11,164 nt of DNA, taken from positions 1 through 11,164 of the forward strand of contig JAEZSD010000072.1 in assembly GCA_023422095.1 (NCBI GenBank). Reading direction: 5' to 3'. Under the pieces are notes generated by a model. That model was not told where the DNA came from. It made no database searches and saw nothing but the letters and a program-made list of their open reading frames with translations. The DNA is from Bacillota bacterium (GTDB lineage: Bacteria > Bacillota_I > Bacilli_A > RFN20 > CAG-826). Positions 1 through 6,638 of this stretch are shown in pieces (position 1 is the first letter of the stretch; every line of letters starts with the position of its first letter). A program made the position numbers and the translations under genes.

Positions 1-80
1 TATTATTTTTGAATTTTTATTAATTAATCATAAACATTTTTCACAAAATAATATAAACTAGTACCGGAAAAGGAGATTTT

Positions 81-464
81 ATGAACAAGTCATTATTATT
101 AGTCGCTCGTATCCTATCTTTAATTAGCGGAATTGTTTACTGCATTTCCATCGTCGGAATTCCTCTTGGTGTTCTAAACATCATTGCTTCCAATAAATTT
201 GCTCAAGCTGAAAAAGATGAAGTAAGCCGTGAGACGGTTCGAAATTGGAGTATTTACCTAATCTTCACTGATTTAATCTCTGGAATATTAGGACTAGTCG
301 CTTCTGAAAGTAACAAAGATGATAATGTTTTTGACAATGATAATGTCAAGACATCATCCACTGTCGAACAAAGATTAAATAAGCTTTCTCGTCTATATGA
401 ATCAGGCGCTATTTCTCGTGAAGAATACGAAGCAAGACGTCGTGAAATCATTGAAGAAATTTAA
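81..464 (+). CDS. Small two-helix membrane protein with C-terminal SHOCT motif
   Basis: 127 residues. Residues about 4-37 and 56-74 are hydrophobic and look like two membrane segments, separated by a short charged stretch (KFAQAEKDEVSRE). An acidic low-complexity linker (about 76-92, rich in Asp and Asn) follows. The last 30 residues form an amphipathic helix ending LYESGAISREEYEARR, which fits the SHOCT short C-terminal domain (L..L...G.IS.EEYE..K). SHOCT is a common oligomerisation or interaction tail on small membrane proteins; its partner here is unknown. The start is supported by a strong Shine-Dalgarno AAAAGGAGA ending five bases before ATG. It is a lone gene facing a convergent gene, with a hairpin terminator just after its stop. 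The membrane/SHOCT architecture is fairly sure; the cellular role is unknown. Confidence 0.8.
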   Translation: MNKSLLLVARILSLISGIVYCISIVGIPLGVLNIIASNKFAQAEKDEVSRETVRNWSIYLIFTDLISGILGLVASESNKDDNVFDNDNVKTSSTVEQRLNKLSRLYESGAISREEYEARRREIIEEI

Positions 465-476
465 TTAAGAGCACAA

Positions 477-517
477 AAAAAGAGGAATATGTAATCACAA
501 ATCCTCTTTTTATTTTT
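477..517. terminator. Bidirectional intrinsic terminator between convergent genes
   Basis: A perfect 10-bp stem, AAAAAGAGGA (477-486) pairing with TCCTCTTTTT (502-511), encloses a 15-base loop. It is followed on the + strand by more T residues to 517, and preceded by A residues that supply the T tract on the - strand. It lies between the stop codons of the two convergent membrane-protein genes (464 and 519), so it can end both transcripts. Confidence 0.8.
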
Positions 518-518
518 G

Positions 519-836
519 CTATTCAGCGATTTTGTTCGCTTGATTTTGCATGAGGAATGGGTTTAACACACCCGCCGTGAAAAAGCTTAAGATCAAGTAT
601 AGTATCGAGTGGTCTTCAACACCTTGTTTTGCTAAACGTTTGCCAGCTGCGTATTGCCAATATAAACCGTAAATACCAAATGTAAAAATGAGCATTAAGA
701 AGTGAGCAAAACCTCCAAATCCATCTCCTGTTTTGGCTTTTAATTCCATTTGAAATTTAATAGTCCAAATAATTGGATAAATTCCAAACGTGATTAAAAA
801 GAGCAATACCATTACTCCAATTGAGCGTCTTTTCAT
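519..836 (-). CDS. DUF4234-like small membrane protein
   Basis: 105 residues from the ATG at 836. The protein has two similar halves: LITFGIYPIIW and LIFTFGIYGLYWQY, each a membrane helix ending in the TFGIY..W signature typical of DUF4234 proteins. A third hydrophobic stretch (ILYLILSFFTAGVLNPFLM) ends the protein. No biochemical function is established for the family. An in-frame ATG at 866 would add ten charged residues (MAKAGKERRI), but I prefer 836. AAAGGA at 847-852 is correctly spaced for it, the 866 ATG has no good ribosome binding site, and the predicted promoter would leave it only about five bases of leader. The gene converges with the SHOCT protein gene. Confidence 0.75.
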   Translation of the reverse strand: MKRRSIGVMVLLFLITFGIYPIIWTIKFQMELKAKTGDGFGGFAHFLMLIFTFGIYGLYWQYAAGKRLAKQGVEDHSILYLILSFFTAGVLNPFLMQNQANKIAE

Positions 837-846
837 TATTCTTCGT

Positions 847-852
847 TCCTTT
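847..852 (-). promoter_or_regulatory. Ribosome binding site deciding the 836 start
   Basis: On the minus strand AAAGGA lies ten bases before the ATG at 836. It falls inside the alternative ten-residue N-terminal extension, which argues for the downstream start of the DUF4234-like gene. Confidence 0.55.
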
Positions 853-877
853 CCGGCTTTCGCCATTTCTTGATACC

Positions 878-906
878 ATAATAAGATTAAATTAGATTGT
901 ATGCAA
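878..906 (-). promoter_or_regulatory. Candidate sigma-A promoter of the DUF4234-like gene
   Basis: On the minus strand TTGCAT (901-906) and TATTAT (878-883) are separated by exactly 17 bases. The -10 matches consensus at five of six positions; the -35 matches at three. The predicted start of transcription near 871 gives a leader of about 35 bases to the ATG at 836. Confidence 0.4.
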
Positions 907-1012
907 ATAAAAACAAACCCAATTAAGGATTAGAACATCTCTTTTAAAATAGTTGATAGAATTTAATAAAAAGAAAAAGTATTATTAATGGGAAAGAAAA
1001 TAAAACATAAAC

Positions 1013-1972
1013 ATGATTAAAGAAATAGTTATCGCGGGAGGATGTTTTTGGGGGATTGAAGCCTTCTATTCTCAAATGGATGGGGTTCTTGATGTGGTAA
1101 GTGGTTACGCCAACTCCAACATTGATAATCCTTCTTATTATGAAGTTAAAAAGCATCTCACCACTTCGGTAGAAGCAATCAAGATTACCTATGACCCATC
1201 CGTTGTTAATCTTCAGCTTATTTTTTCTTATCTATTCAAAATCATTGATGTCACCGCTTTTGATCATCAAGGCGGAGACTATGGCCATCAATACCGAAGT
1301 GGTATTTATTATCAGGAAGAAAACGAAAAAGAAGCAGCTCTTTCAATGATTCAAGAATTACAAAGTAATTATAAAGACAAGATTGCCATCGAAGTTTTGC
1401 CTTTAAAAAACTTTTTTCTTGCTGAGGATTATCATCAAGATTATCTCTTAAAAAATCCTGACGGCTATTGCCATATCAACCTTTTACAATTAGAAGAAAA
1501 ACATAAAAAAGTCGACAAAGTCTCTCTTTATAAAGAAATTATTATGAACCTTCAATCTCTATTAGACGGTTCGCTTCCTCAGGTCACGAATCTCGCTAAT
1601 ACATGCGCTTTATTAAAGGAAAAGATCCCCTATTTTTCTTGGGTTGGATTTTATCTATTAGGGGAACATTACCTCTATTTAGGGCCCTTTCAAGGAAAAC
1701 CTGCTTGCCTCAAAATTGATTTGAATAAAGGGGTATGCGGAGAGTCTTTTACCAAAAAAGAAACTATCATTGTTCCTGATGTACATGCCTGTGTGCATCA
1801 TATCTCTTGTGACAATGAGACAAATAGTGAAATAGTCGTTCCTTTGTTAAATAAAAACGCTGAAATCATCGGTGTTTTTGATGTTGATTCTTATCGTTTT
1901 GGCGCCTTTAATAATGATGACAGAAATGGTCTAGAAAAAATTGTGAATATTCTCAAAGAAGTTTTACATTAG
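1013..1972 (+). CDS. msrA: MsrA-fRMsr fusion: peptide-methionine (S)-S-oxide reductase fused to free methionine-(R)-sulfoxide reductase
   Basis: A 319-residue two-enzyme fusion. Residues 1-158 are MsrA: catalytic GCFWG (Cys11), GGDYGHQYRS (about 87-96), and the C-terminal YHQDYLLKNPDGYCHI block (140-155), normally the end of a stand-alone MsrA. Residues about 165-319 are a GAF-fold fRMsr: WVGFYLL, GPFQGKPAC, GVCG, HISCDNETNSEIVVPL and DVDS. Cys232, Cys242 and Cys266 have the same spacing as E. coli fRMsr Cys84, Cys94 and Cys118, and Glu273 and the Asp290/Asp292 pair match its substrate-pocket acids, as I recall that enzyme. Both domains therefore look active. MsrA reduces the S form of protein or free methionine sulfoxide and fRMsr the free R form, so one cytoplasmic protein could clear both free diastereomers using thioredoxin. 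No MsrB domain is present. Purine-rich GGGAAAG about 16 bases upstream is a weak ribosome site. The gene is monocistronic or reads into the next operon; no terminator follows. Confidence 0.92.
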   Translation: MIKEIVIAGGCFWGIEAFYSQMDGVLDVVSGYANSNIDNPSYYEVKKHLTTSVEAIKITYDPSVVNLQLIFSYLFKIIDVTAFDHQGGDYGHQYRSGIYYQEENEKEAALSMIQELQSNYKDKIAIEVLPLKNFFLAEDYHQDYLLKNPDGYCHINLLQLEEKHKKVDKVSLYKEIIMNLQSLLDGSLPQVTNLANTCALLKEKIPYFSWVGFYLLGEHYLYLGPFQGKPACLKIDLNKGVCGESFTKKETIIVPDVHACVHHISCDNETNSEIVVPLLNKNAEIIGVFDVDSYRFGAFNNDDRNGLEKIVNILKEVLH

Positions 1973-2017
1973 TTTTCATATTAGCGTTTCTCAACATTAA
2001 AAAAGATAATAAATCGG

Positions 2018-2046
2018 TTGACTAAATAATCTCATTGTGAGATATT
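2018..2046 (+). promoter_or_regulatory. Promoter of the fabT-like/fakB-like operon
   Basis: TTGACT (2018-2023; five of six consensus bases) and GATATT (2041-2046; four of six) are separated by exactly 17 bases. Transcription would start near 2053, inside the palindrome at 2047-2061. A second inverted repeat covers the spacer and -10 region, so the promoter appears to be repressed by steric block. Confidence 0.6.
2029..2043. promoter_or_regulatory. Inverted repeat overlapping the -10 region
   Basis: ATCTCA TTG TGAGAT is a perfect 6-bp inverted repeat around a three-base centre. It spans the spacer and the start of the -10 element of the operon promoter. It does not share the half-site of the neighbouring palindrome, so it may be bound by a different regulator or be coincidental. 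Confidence 0.4.
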
Positions 2047-2061
2047 GTTTGAAGTTCAAAC
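2047..2061. promoter_or_regulatory. Putative FabT-type operator
   Basis: GTTTGAA G TTCAAAC is a perfect 7-bp inverted repeat with a one-base centre, lying directly after the -10 element and over the predicted transcription start. TTTGA/TCAAA half-sites are characteristic of FabT boxes in streptococci and relatives (established for that family). Its place just upstream of a FabT-like gene suggests autorepression (inference). Confidence 0.65.
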
Positions 2062-2076
2062 TAATTTGGAGGAACT

Positions 2077-2553
2077 ATGCAAACGAATAAAGAACAGCTT
2101 AATCATTTCTTAGTCGTTACGTTTAATACCATTCTAAGACTAGAAGAAAAGACCTTAGAAAGCCTAACAAATAACAATCTCTCTATTAGTGAGGTTCATC
2201 TCTTAGAAACAATTTTTGAGACGATGAAGAAGGATGAAAACACAGCCACAAATATCGCTCATGCAGCGGGAATCACTCTCGGTTCGTTAACCACTGCGGT
2301 TAAAACTTTAGAAAAGAAAGGCTACCTTGTCAGAGAAAGAGATGAAAGTGATAAACGAATTATCCATATAATCCCCACTCCTATAGCGGTATTCGTAAAC
2401 GACCAACACCGAAAATTCCACGAAAAAATGGTAGAAGAAATAGTGGCTAATCTTTCTATCAAAGAAGAGGAAGTCTTAATTGAAGCATTATCGAAAGTAC
2501 AAAGTTACTTTCGTGGGCAGATAAAAGCTACAGCAAATGAAAGGAAAAAATAA
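2077..2553 (+). CDS. fabT: MarR-family transcriptional repressor, FabT-like
   Basis: 158 residues, usual MarR length. The winged helix-turn-helix spans about residues 38-100, with recognition helix TLGSLTTAVKTLEKKGYL (67-84) and wing RERDESDKRI (86-95). The segment from GITLGSLTT to the FHEKM stretch resembles streptococcal FabT closely (TLG.VTT.L..LE.KGY). FabT represses fatty-acid synthesis genes, with acyl-ACP as corepressor. Here the adjacent gene is a DegV/FakB-type fatty-acid-binding protein and the promoter carries a TTTGA/TCAAA palindrome, both supporting a lipid role. GGAGGA at 2068-2073 gives a strong, closely spaced ribosome site before ATG. One base separates the stop from the next start. 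MarR membership is sure; the FabT assignment is by pattern and context, and no fatty-acid synthesis genes are in view. Confidence 0.8.
   Translation: MQTNKEQLNHFLVVTFNTILRLEEKTLESLTNNNLSISEVHLLETIFETMKKDENTATNIAHAAGITLGSLTTAVKTLEKKGYLVRERDESDKRIIHIIPTPIAVFVNDQHRKFHEKMVEEIVANLSIKEEEVLIEALSKVQSYFRGQIKATANERKK
2540..2545 (+). promoter_or_regulatory. Ribosome binding site deciding the degV/fakB start
   Basis: AAAGGA ends nine bases before the ATG at 2555. An in-frame ATG at 2537 would overlap the upstream gene and put MKGKNN before the usual DegV N-terminus. This site marks the 2555 codon as the true start. Confidence 0.7.
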
Positions 2554-2554
2554 C

Positions 2555-3394
2555 ATGTCTATTCGCATTATCACCGATTCAACATCAGAAATATCTCAAG
2601 CTCAGGCCAAAAAATTAAACATCGATATCATTCCCATGACGATATCCTTTGGAGATGAAAACTTCATTGATGGCATTGATATAACCAACAAAGAATTTTA
2701 TCTACGTTTAAGAGAGGCCACCCAGTTGCCAAAAACAAGTCTTATTAATAGTGAGTCTTTTATCACTGTCTTTGAAAAATACCCAGATGAGGATGAAATC
2801 ATTGGAATATTTATTTCTAGTGGATTAAGTGGATCATTACAATCCGCTCATATCGCAAAAGATGAATTACCAAATAAAAAGATACATCTAATTGATTCTC
2901 TTCAAGTTTCTTTTGGATTAACCGCTCTTGTGTTATACGCGATTCGTCTTAGAGACGAAGGAAAGACCGCTGAAGAAATAGTTCAACTTGTTGAAAATGC
3001 CAAAAACAGATTTGTTGTCATCGCTCTTATTGATGACTTAAAATATCTTCGTCTTGGTGGACGACTTTCCAGCTCATCAGCATTTATTGGTACAATTATT
3101 AAATTAAAACCAGTCGTTCGTATCGCTGAAGGAAAAGTCCTTCCTGTTCATAAGGCGCTTGGTATTCATCGCGCTTTTGCTTGGTTGGTCGATCAATATA
3201 AGGAAGCAGATGTTGATACCACAATGCCACGAATATTTGGTCATTCTGATGCCGAAGAAACATTAGAACAATTTAAAGAATATGTCAAAAAAAGATGTGA
3301 CTTTCCTATGGATACCGTTTATCCGATAGGTCCAACTGTTGGAGTTCACACTGGACCTGGAGCTGTTGGATTTTGCTTCTTCACAAAGAAGTAA
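2555..3394 (+). CDS. fakB: DegV-family fatty-acid-binding protein (FakB-like)
   Basis: 279 residues from the ATG at 2555, usual family length. The N-terminus MSIRIITDST begins directly with the DegV strand and TDST loop. Other family motifs: PKTS with Thr61, SSGLSGS (88-94), LIDSLQVSFG (112-121), LRLGGR with Arg170, and HTGPGAVG (265-272). In S. aureus FakB1, Thr61, Ser93, His266 and Arg170 contact the fatty-acid carboxylate or FakA; all have counterparts here. FakB proteins hold a fatty acid while FakA phosphorylates it to acyl-phosphate, feeding exogenous fatty acids into phospholipid synthesis in the cytoplasm. One departure is TSLINS where TSQPS is usual. It is the second gene of the operon behind a FabT-like repressor, one base after its stop, with a terminator downstream. 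FakA is not in the window. Confidence 0.88.
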   Translation: MSIRIITDSTSEISQAQAKKLNIDIIPMTISFGDENFIDGIDITNKEFYLRLREATQLPKTSLINSESFITVFEKYPDEDEIIGIFISSGLSGSLQSAHIAKDELPNKKIHLIDSLQVSFGLTALVLYAIRLRDEGKTAEEIVQLVENAKNRFVVIALIDDLKYLRLGGRLSSSSAFIGTIIKLKPVVRIAEGKVLPVHKALGIHRAFAWLVDQYKEADVDTTMPRIFGHSDAEETLEQFKEYVKKRCDFPMDTVYPIGPTVGVHTGPGAVGFCFFTKK

Positions 3395-3429
3395 AAGAAT
3401 AATTCTTATTTTTAATTAGAAAATATACT

Positions 3430-3471
3430 AAAACCAATTATCGATTGTTGATTGCATCAATTGGTTTTTTT
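3430..3471. terminator. Bidirectional terminator overlapping the ABC transporter 3' end
   Basis: AAAACCAATT (3430-3439) pairs perfectly with AATTGGTTTT (3459-3468) around a 19-base loop, followed by TTT. On the + strand it ends the fabT-fakB transcript. The 3' arm and loop are also the final codons of the minus-strand ABC transporter, whose TAA occupies 3440-3438. The A-rich start of the 5' arm gives a T-rich exit for the minus transcript as well. Confidence 0.7.
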
Positions 3472-6317
3472 CTTGCGATGTTCAGCACGGGAAGAATACT
3501 GGCTATCAAAGCACTTCCCACTGCAATTAATACTATTAGAGCAAATTGACGGAAAGTAAATCCTAAAAATACAATGTTCATCTCAAGAGCACTTGCTATT
3601 TGCTGATTGATTAGGTATATCGCTGGAATAGTTGCCGCAATGGCTAATAAAATGTTTATCGTGGCGATAATAAGACTTTCGAAAGTGAATATCTTCACAA
3701 CATCAATTCTCCTAGCCCCTAAGCCTCTTAATATGCCTATATCGTGCTTCTTGTAAGAAATACTTGTTGCGATAAAATTCATCATTAATAAAGCACTAAA
3801 AACTGCTAAGATACTGCCGAGAATCAAAAAGATTACACGCAACCCAACAACTAACGAATCAAAAACGCTAAAGATAGAACTGAATTCACTATGTATTTCA
3901 ATAGAAAAAGGACTGTCATAATGGTAAATTTTCATGTATTGATCATACAAATTTGTGCCATCATTCACAATAAATACGAGATTGTCAATAAATGCTAAAT
4001 TGTATTTTTCACCATTAAAATCATTGAGGGTCATCGAAAGAACATTCATATTAAATGGATAAAATGTTTCATCAAATTCATCGACCCAATATGTGTGGCT
4101 TCGAGGAAAATATAAACCAGCTAATTTATAACCGCTTACCTCTTCTTTAAGATTATAATTGGTAATTTCTATATCGTCTTCCGAAGAAAATAGATTAACT
4201 AAACGTTGATGATTAAGTGGATCTGCTTGATCCCAATCCATTATTCCATTAATTGTGTTAAAAGAAATTTGATCAGTTCCGCCAAAATCTATAACTAAAA
4301 GTTGTTCATATGTATCCATGTCATAGGTAAAACGTATAACGTCTTCATAAGAAAATAACTGGGTTAAAATATTAACTGAGACAATTATTTCATCGTTTTT
4401 AAGTGGCTCATTGGTAAATTTGATTAACTGTGCAGAGTTAAGATCATCTTCCTTTACGAAAAAGTCAATATAATTAGTATAATTTTGACCTACTCCATAG
4501 GAAGCTATAAAACTAGCGCCGGAATCGTAAGCATGATTTGAAAGACCTTCAATAGGATTTTTTATTGCGTCAAAAGCTTCCTCTCTTAAAAAATGAGCAC
4601 CCAAATTATGTTCCTCTATATATTGGTTGAACTCTTGTCTTAAAACATAATCGTCATTAGCTTCCTCCAAAAATGTTTCAGAAAGGTAATTGCTATCATA
4701 AGAAATATCAATTACACCGCTTATTTTTCGATTTTTAGCATTTGCATCAACAGATTTTCCAATAATGAGATTAGCGTTATCTTCTTCATCAGTGGTGAAT
4801 TGGTTTGGAAGAATATATTTAGCAGTTGCTACATTAAGTTCATTAAAATCAAAATAAGGGAAACTAAAACGTTTGTATAATTGCATCTCAAAGGATGTGA
4901 TTATGAATTCCTCATCATTTGTGGGGAAATTACCTGCTAAGAAATCAATTTCTTGATTTTCCAAATAATCATCGGAAATAAACAATTTGAATCCTTGATA
5001 ACTTAGTAAAAAATTATAAAGGATTAGGTCGTTTGCTGATAAAGAACTAATTGTTTCATAATCAAAAAGTAATTCAAGATTTTCCTCAATTGTTGGCATT
5101 ATTGAAGCATTTGGAAAATCATCAACCATATTATTTATTTGTTCTTTTGAAAAACTCATTGTTTGATCATGATAATAACCAGAATCTTGTATTCGGTAGT
5201 ACTGACTTAATGTGACAGAGTTGATATTGTTTGATTGCAAGGTCCGGGCATGAGATTCTTCACCATTAAAAGCACTCAAAGTATCGGTCAAAGCAAAAAA
5301 TGACACAGCAATAAAAGACAATAGAATTGTAAAAAATAATCTAACTTTTTTATATTTTAACCCACTTGCTCCAATTTTTAAGGAGTCAGTATTTTTTAAT
5401 TTGCTGCTAATGAATTTAAGCTTGCTTCCATCATATTTTCGAGTGTCAATGGTTTCTTGGTCGGTCTGTTTAAAAACATGATTTAACAACAATTTTTCAT
5501 CATTCGTTATAATGACAGAAAGATTGTTTTTTTGAAGATTTTTAATTAAATAAAAATCTTTTATCGAAAATTGATGATCGTCTGCAAAATGGACCATATT
5601 TTTATTAACTAAAACGCCAGGCATTATTTCTTCGGATTTAATGATAGCTTTAGAAGTATCACTGGAAACCATGCCATCTTTCATTTCAACAATTCGATCA
5701 GCGTATTCTTCGGCGGTTTCACGATCATGGCTGACAACGATAACAAGTTTTTCTTTTCCTAATTTTTTTAAAATTTCAAACACTTGTCGCCCGGTTACTG
5801 AGTCCAGAGCTCCAGTTGGTTCATCAGCCAAGATAATTTCAGGTTGTTTAATTAATGCTCTTGCGATAGCGACGCGTTGTTTTTGTCCGCCAGATAACTC
5901 GTTTACTTTTCGATTTTCATAGCCAAGTAAATCGACTTTCGAAAGAATATCATCTACGGATGCTTTATCAGATTTTTTTCCTTGAAGTTCAAGTGCAAGG
6001 GCTATATTTTTCCCAATATTAAAATCATTAAGCAAATTGTATTCTTGAAAAACAAATCCAACAAAAGTATTGCGATAATTGTCAAAATCGCTGCTTTTGA
6101 ATTGACTGCTCGATTTCCCTTTAATAATTATGTCACCTTGATCAGCTTTGTCTAAACCTCCGATGATGTTAAGCATAGTTGACTTTCCAGAGCCACTTTT
6201 TCCTAAGATGAAAATCAAACCTTTCTCTTGAAAATCGATGCTAACATTTACTAAAGCTTTGACAGGAACACCCTTTTTTGGATGATAGGTCTTATAAACG
6301 CCATTTATTTTTAACAT
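3438..6317 (-). CDS. Fused ABC transporter ATPase-permease, MacB-like with large extracytoplasmic domain
   Basis: 959 residues. Residues 1-220 are a complete ABC ATPase: Walker A GKSGSGKST (39-47), Q-loop FQEYNLL (Gln91), signature LSGGQKQ (141-147), Walker B IILADEP with Glu166, and switch His197 in VVSHD. A linker of about 100 residues follows. TM1 lies at about 325-349, an extracytoplasmic region of about 470 residues comes next, and TM2-TM4 fall at about 824-850, 878-902 and 920-946, with a cytoplasmic loop (SYKKHDIGILRGLGARR) typical of the FtsX/MacB permease fold. MacB-type machines move peptides, lipoproteins or antibiotics by mechanotransmission rather than through a channel. Order and topology match MacB, but the protein is about 300 residues longer, mostly outside the membrane. 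The substrate is unknown; no two-component system adjoins. An extended -10 promoter and GGGGA ribosome site precede it. Confidence 0.88.
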   Translation of the reverse strand: MLKINGVYKTYHPKKGVPVKALVNVSIDFQEKGLIFILGKSGSGKSTMLNIIGGLDKADQGDIIIKGKSSSQFKSSDFDNYRNTFVGFVFQEYNLLNDFNIGKNIALALELQGKKSDKASVDDILSKVDLLGYENRKVNELSGGQKQRVAIARALIKQPEIILADEPTGALDSVTGRQVFEILKKLGKEKLVIVVSHDRETAEEYADRIVEMKDGMVSSDTSKAIIKSEEIMPGVLVNKNMVHFADDHQFSIKDFYLIKNLQKNNLSVIITNDEKLLLNHVFKQTDQETIDTRKYDGSKLKFISSKLKNTDSLKIGASGLKYKKVRLFFTILLSFIAVSFFALTDTLSAFNGEESHARTLQSNNINSVTLSQYYRIQDSGYYHDQTMSFSKEQINNMVDDFPNASIMPTIEENLELLFDYETISSLSANDLILYNFLLSYQGFKLFISDDYLENQEIDFLAGNFPTNDEEFIITSFEMQLYKRFSFPYFDFNELNVATAKYILPNQFTTDEEDNANLIIGKSVDANAKNRKISGVIDISYDSNYLSETFLEEANDDYVLRQEFNQYIEEHNLGAHFLREEAFDAIKNPIEGLSNHAYDSGASFIASYGVGQNYTNYIDFFVKEDDLNSAQLIKFTNEPLKNDEIIVSVNILTQLFSYEDVIRFTYDMDTYEQLLVIDFGGTDQISFNTINGIMDWDQADPLNHQRLVNLFSSEDDIEITNYNLKEEVSGYKLAGLYFPRSHTYWVDEFDETFYPFNMNVLSMTLNDFNGEKYNLAFIDNLVFIVNDGTNLYDQYMKIYHYDSPFSIEIHSEFSSIFSVFDSLVVGLRVIFLILGSILAVFSALLMMNFIATSISYKKHDIGILRGLGARRIDVVKIFTFESLIIATINILLAIAATIPAIYLINQQIASALEMNIVFLGFTFRQFALIVLIAVGSALIASILPVLNIARKKPIDAINNR

Positions 6318-6343
6318 AAAAATTAATCCCCAACCTAAAGACT

Positions 6344-6352
6344 ATTATACCA
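6344..6352 (-). promoter_or_regulatory. Extended -10 promoter of the ABC transporter gene
   Basis: The minus strand reads TGGTATAAT, a perfect TATAAT with the TGN extension. No good -35 is seen at 17 bases, which an extended -10 does not require. Transcription would start near 6337, giving a leader of about 20 bases that contains GGGGA (6331-6327), nine bases before the ATG. Confidence 0.55.
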
Positions 6353-6483
6353 TTTTAAGTCATTTTATTACGTTTAAAGCGATTAAATTTCAAAGTAACT
6401 GACTTGGAGCAAGAGTTCAGAATTAAAAATTTTTCAAAATCAGAATTATTTTATTAAGCAATACATTATTAGAAATTGATTAT

Positions 6484-6512
6484 TTGAATCAAGAATAAAT
6501 ATAAAATACTAT
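6484..6512 (+). promoter_or_regulatory. Candidate upstream promoter for the ArsB-like gene
   Basis: TTGAAT (6484-6489) and TACTAT (6507-6512) are spaced by 17 bases; each matches consensus at four of six positions. It would give a leader of about 120 bases that includes the TGATTA hairpin. Such matches are common in AT-rich DNA. Confidence 0.3.
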
Positions 6513-6620
6513 AAACATTAATCATGATTCTTATATGGGGGTTTTCATAGCCCTACTATTGATATAAGCGTTTTCTTGCTGATTAGTGCTTAATCATCTC
6601 GCATTTTTATAGCGGAAGAG

Positions 6621-6626
6621 TATAAT
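6621..6626 (+). promoter_or_regulatory. Perfect TATAAT close to the ArsB-like start codon
   Basis: TATAAT ends 12 bases before the ATG at 6639, so transcription from it would begin around 6632-6634 and give an almost leaderless mRNA. The -35 region (CTCGCA, 6598-6603) is poor, with three of six matches. Confidence 0.35.
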
Positions 6627-6638
6627 TCTTATCGGATT

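Larger units (their letters stand above)
6318..6638. other. 321-base divergent intergenic region
   Basis: AT-rich and non-coding in all frames as far as I can see. The left edge holds the extended -10 of the ABC transporter gene. The right half holds candidate + strand promoters and a 6-bp hairpin TGATTA-GTGCT-TAATCA (6580-6596). There is also a G-run followed by a C-run (about 6537-6554) that could form a weak hairpin, and an AATCATGATT palindrome near 6522-6531. I see no tRNA, riboswitch signature or remnant gene. Confidence 0.5.

Noticed and set aside
980..985. TATTAT as the -10 of the msrA-fRMsr promoter
   Set aside because: The nearest TTGATA (953-958) is 21 bases away, too far for a normal promoter, and no TGN extension is present.
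2537..2554. Upstream ATG of the DegV/FakB gene
   Set aside because: It overlaps the repressor gene, adds non-family residues, and the AAAGGA ribosome site lies between it and the better-placed ATG at 2555.
3382..3415. AAGAAT-A-ATTCTT followed by a T-rich stretch as the fakB terminator
   Set aside because: The palindrome leaves a one-base loop and an all-weak stem; the GC-containing hairpin at 3430-3471 is a much better terminator.
5641..5922. 93-residue + strand ORF opposite the ABC ATPase
   Set aside because: It is the antisense of the conserved ATPase core, with no ribosome site and no recognisable protein; a shadow ORF.
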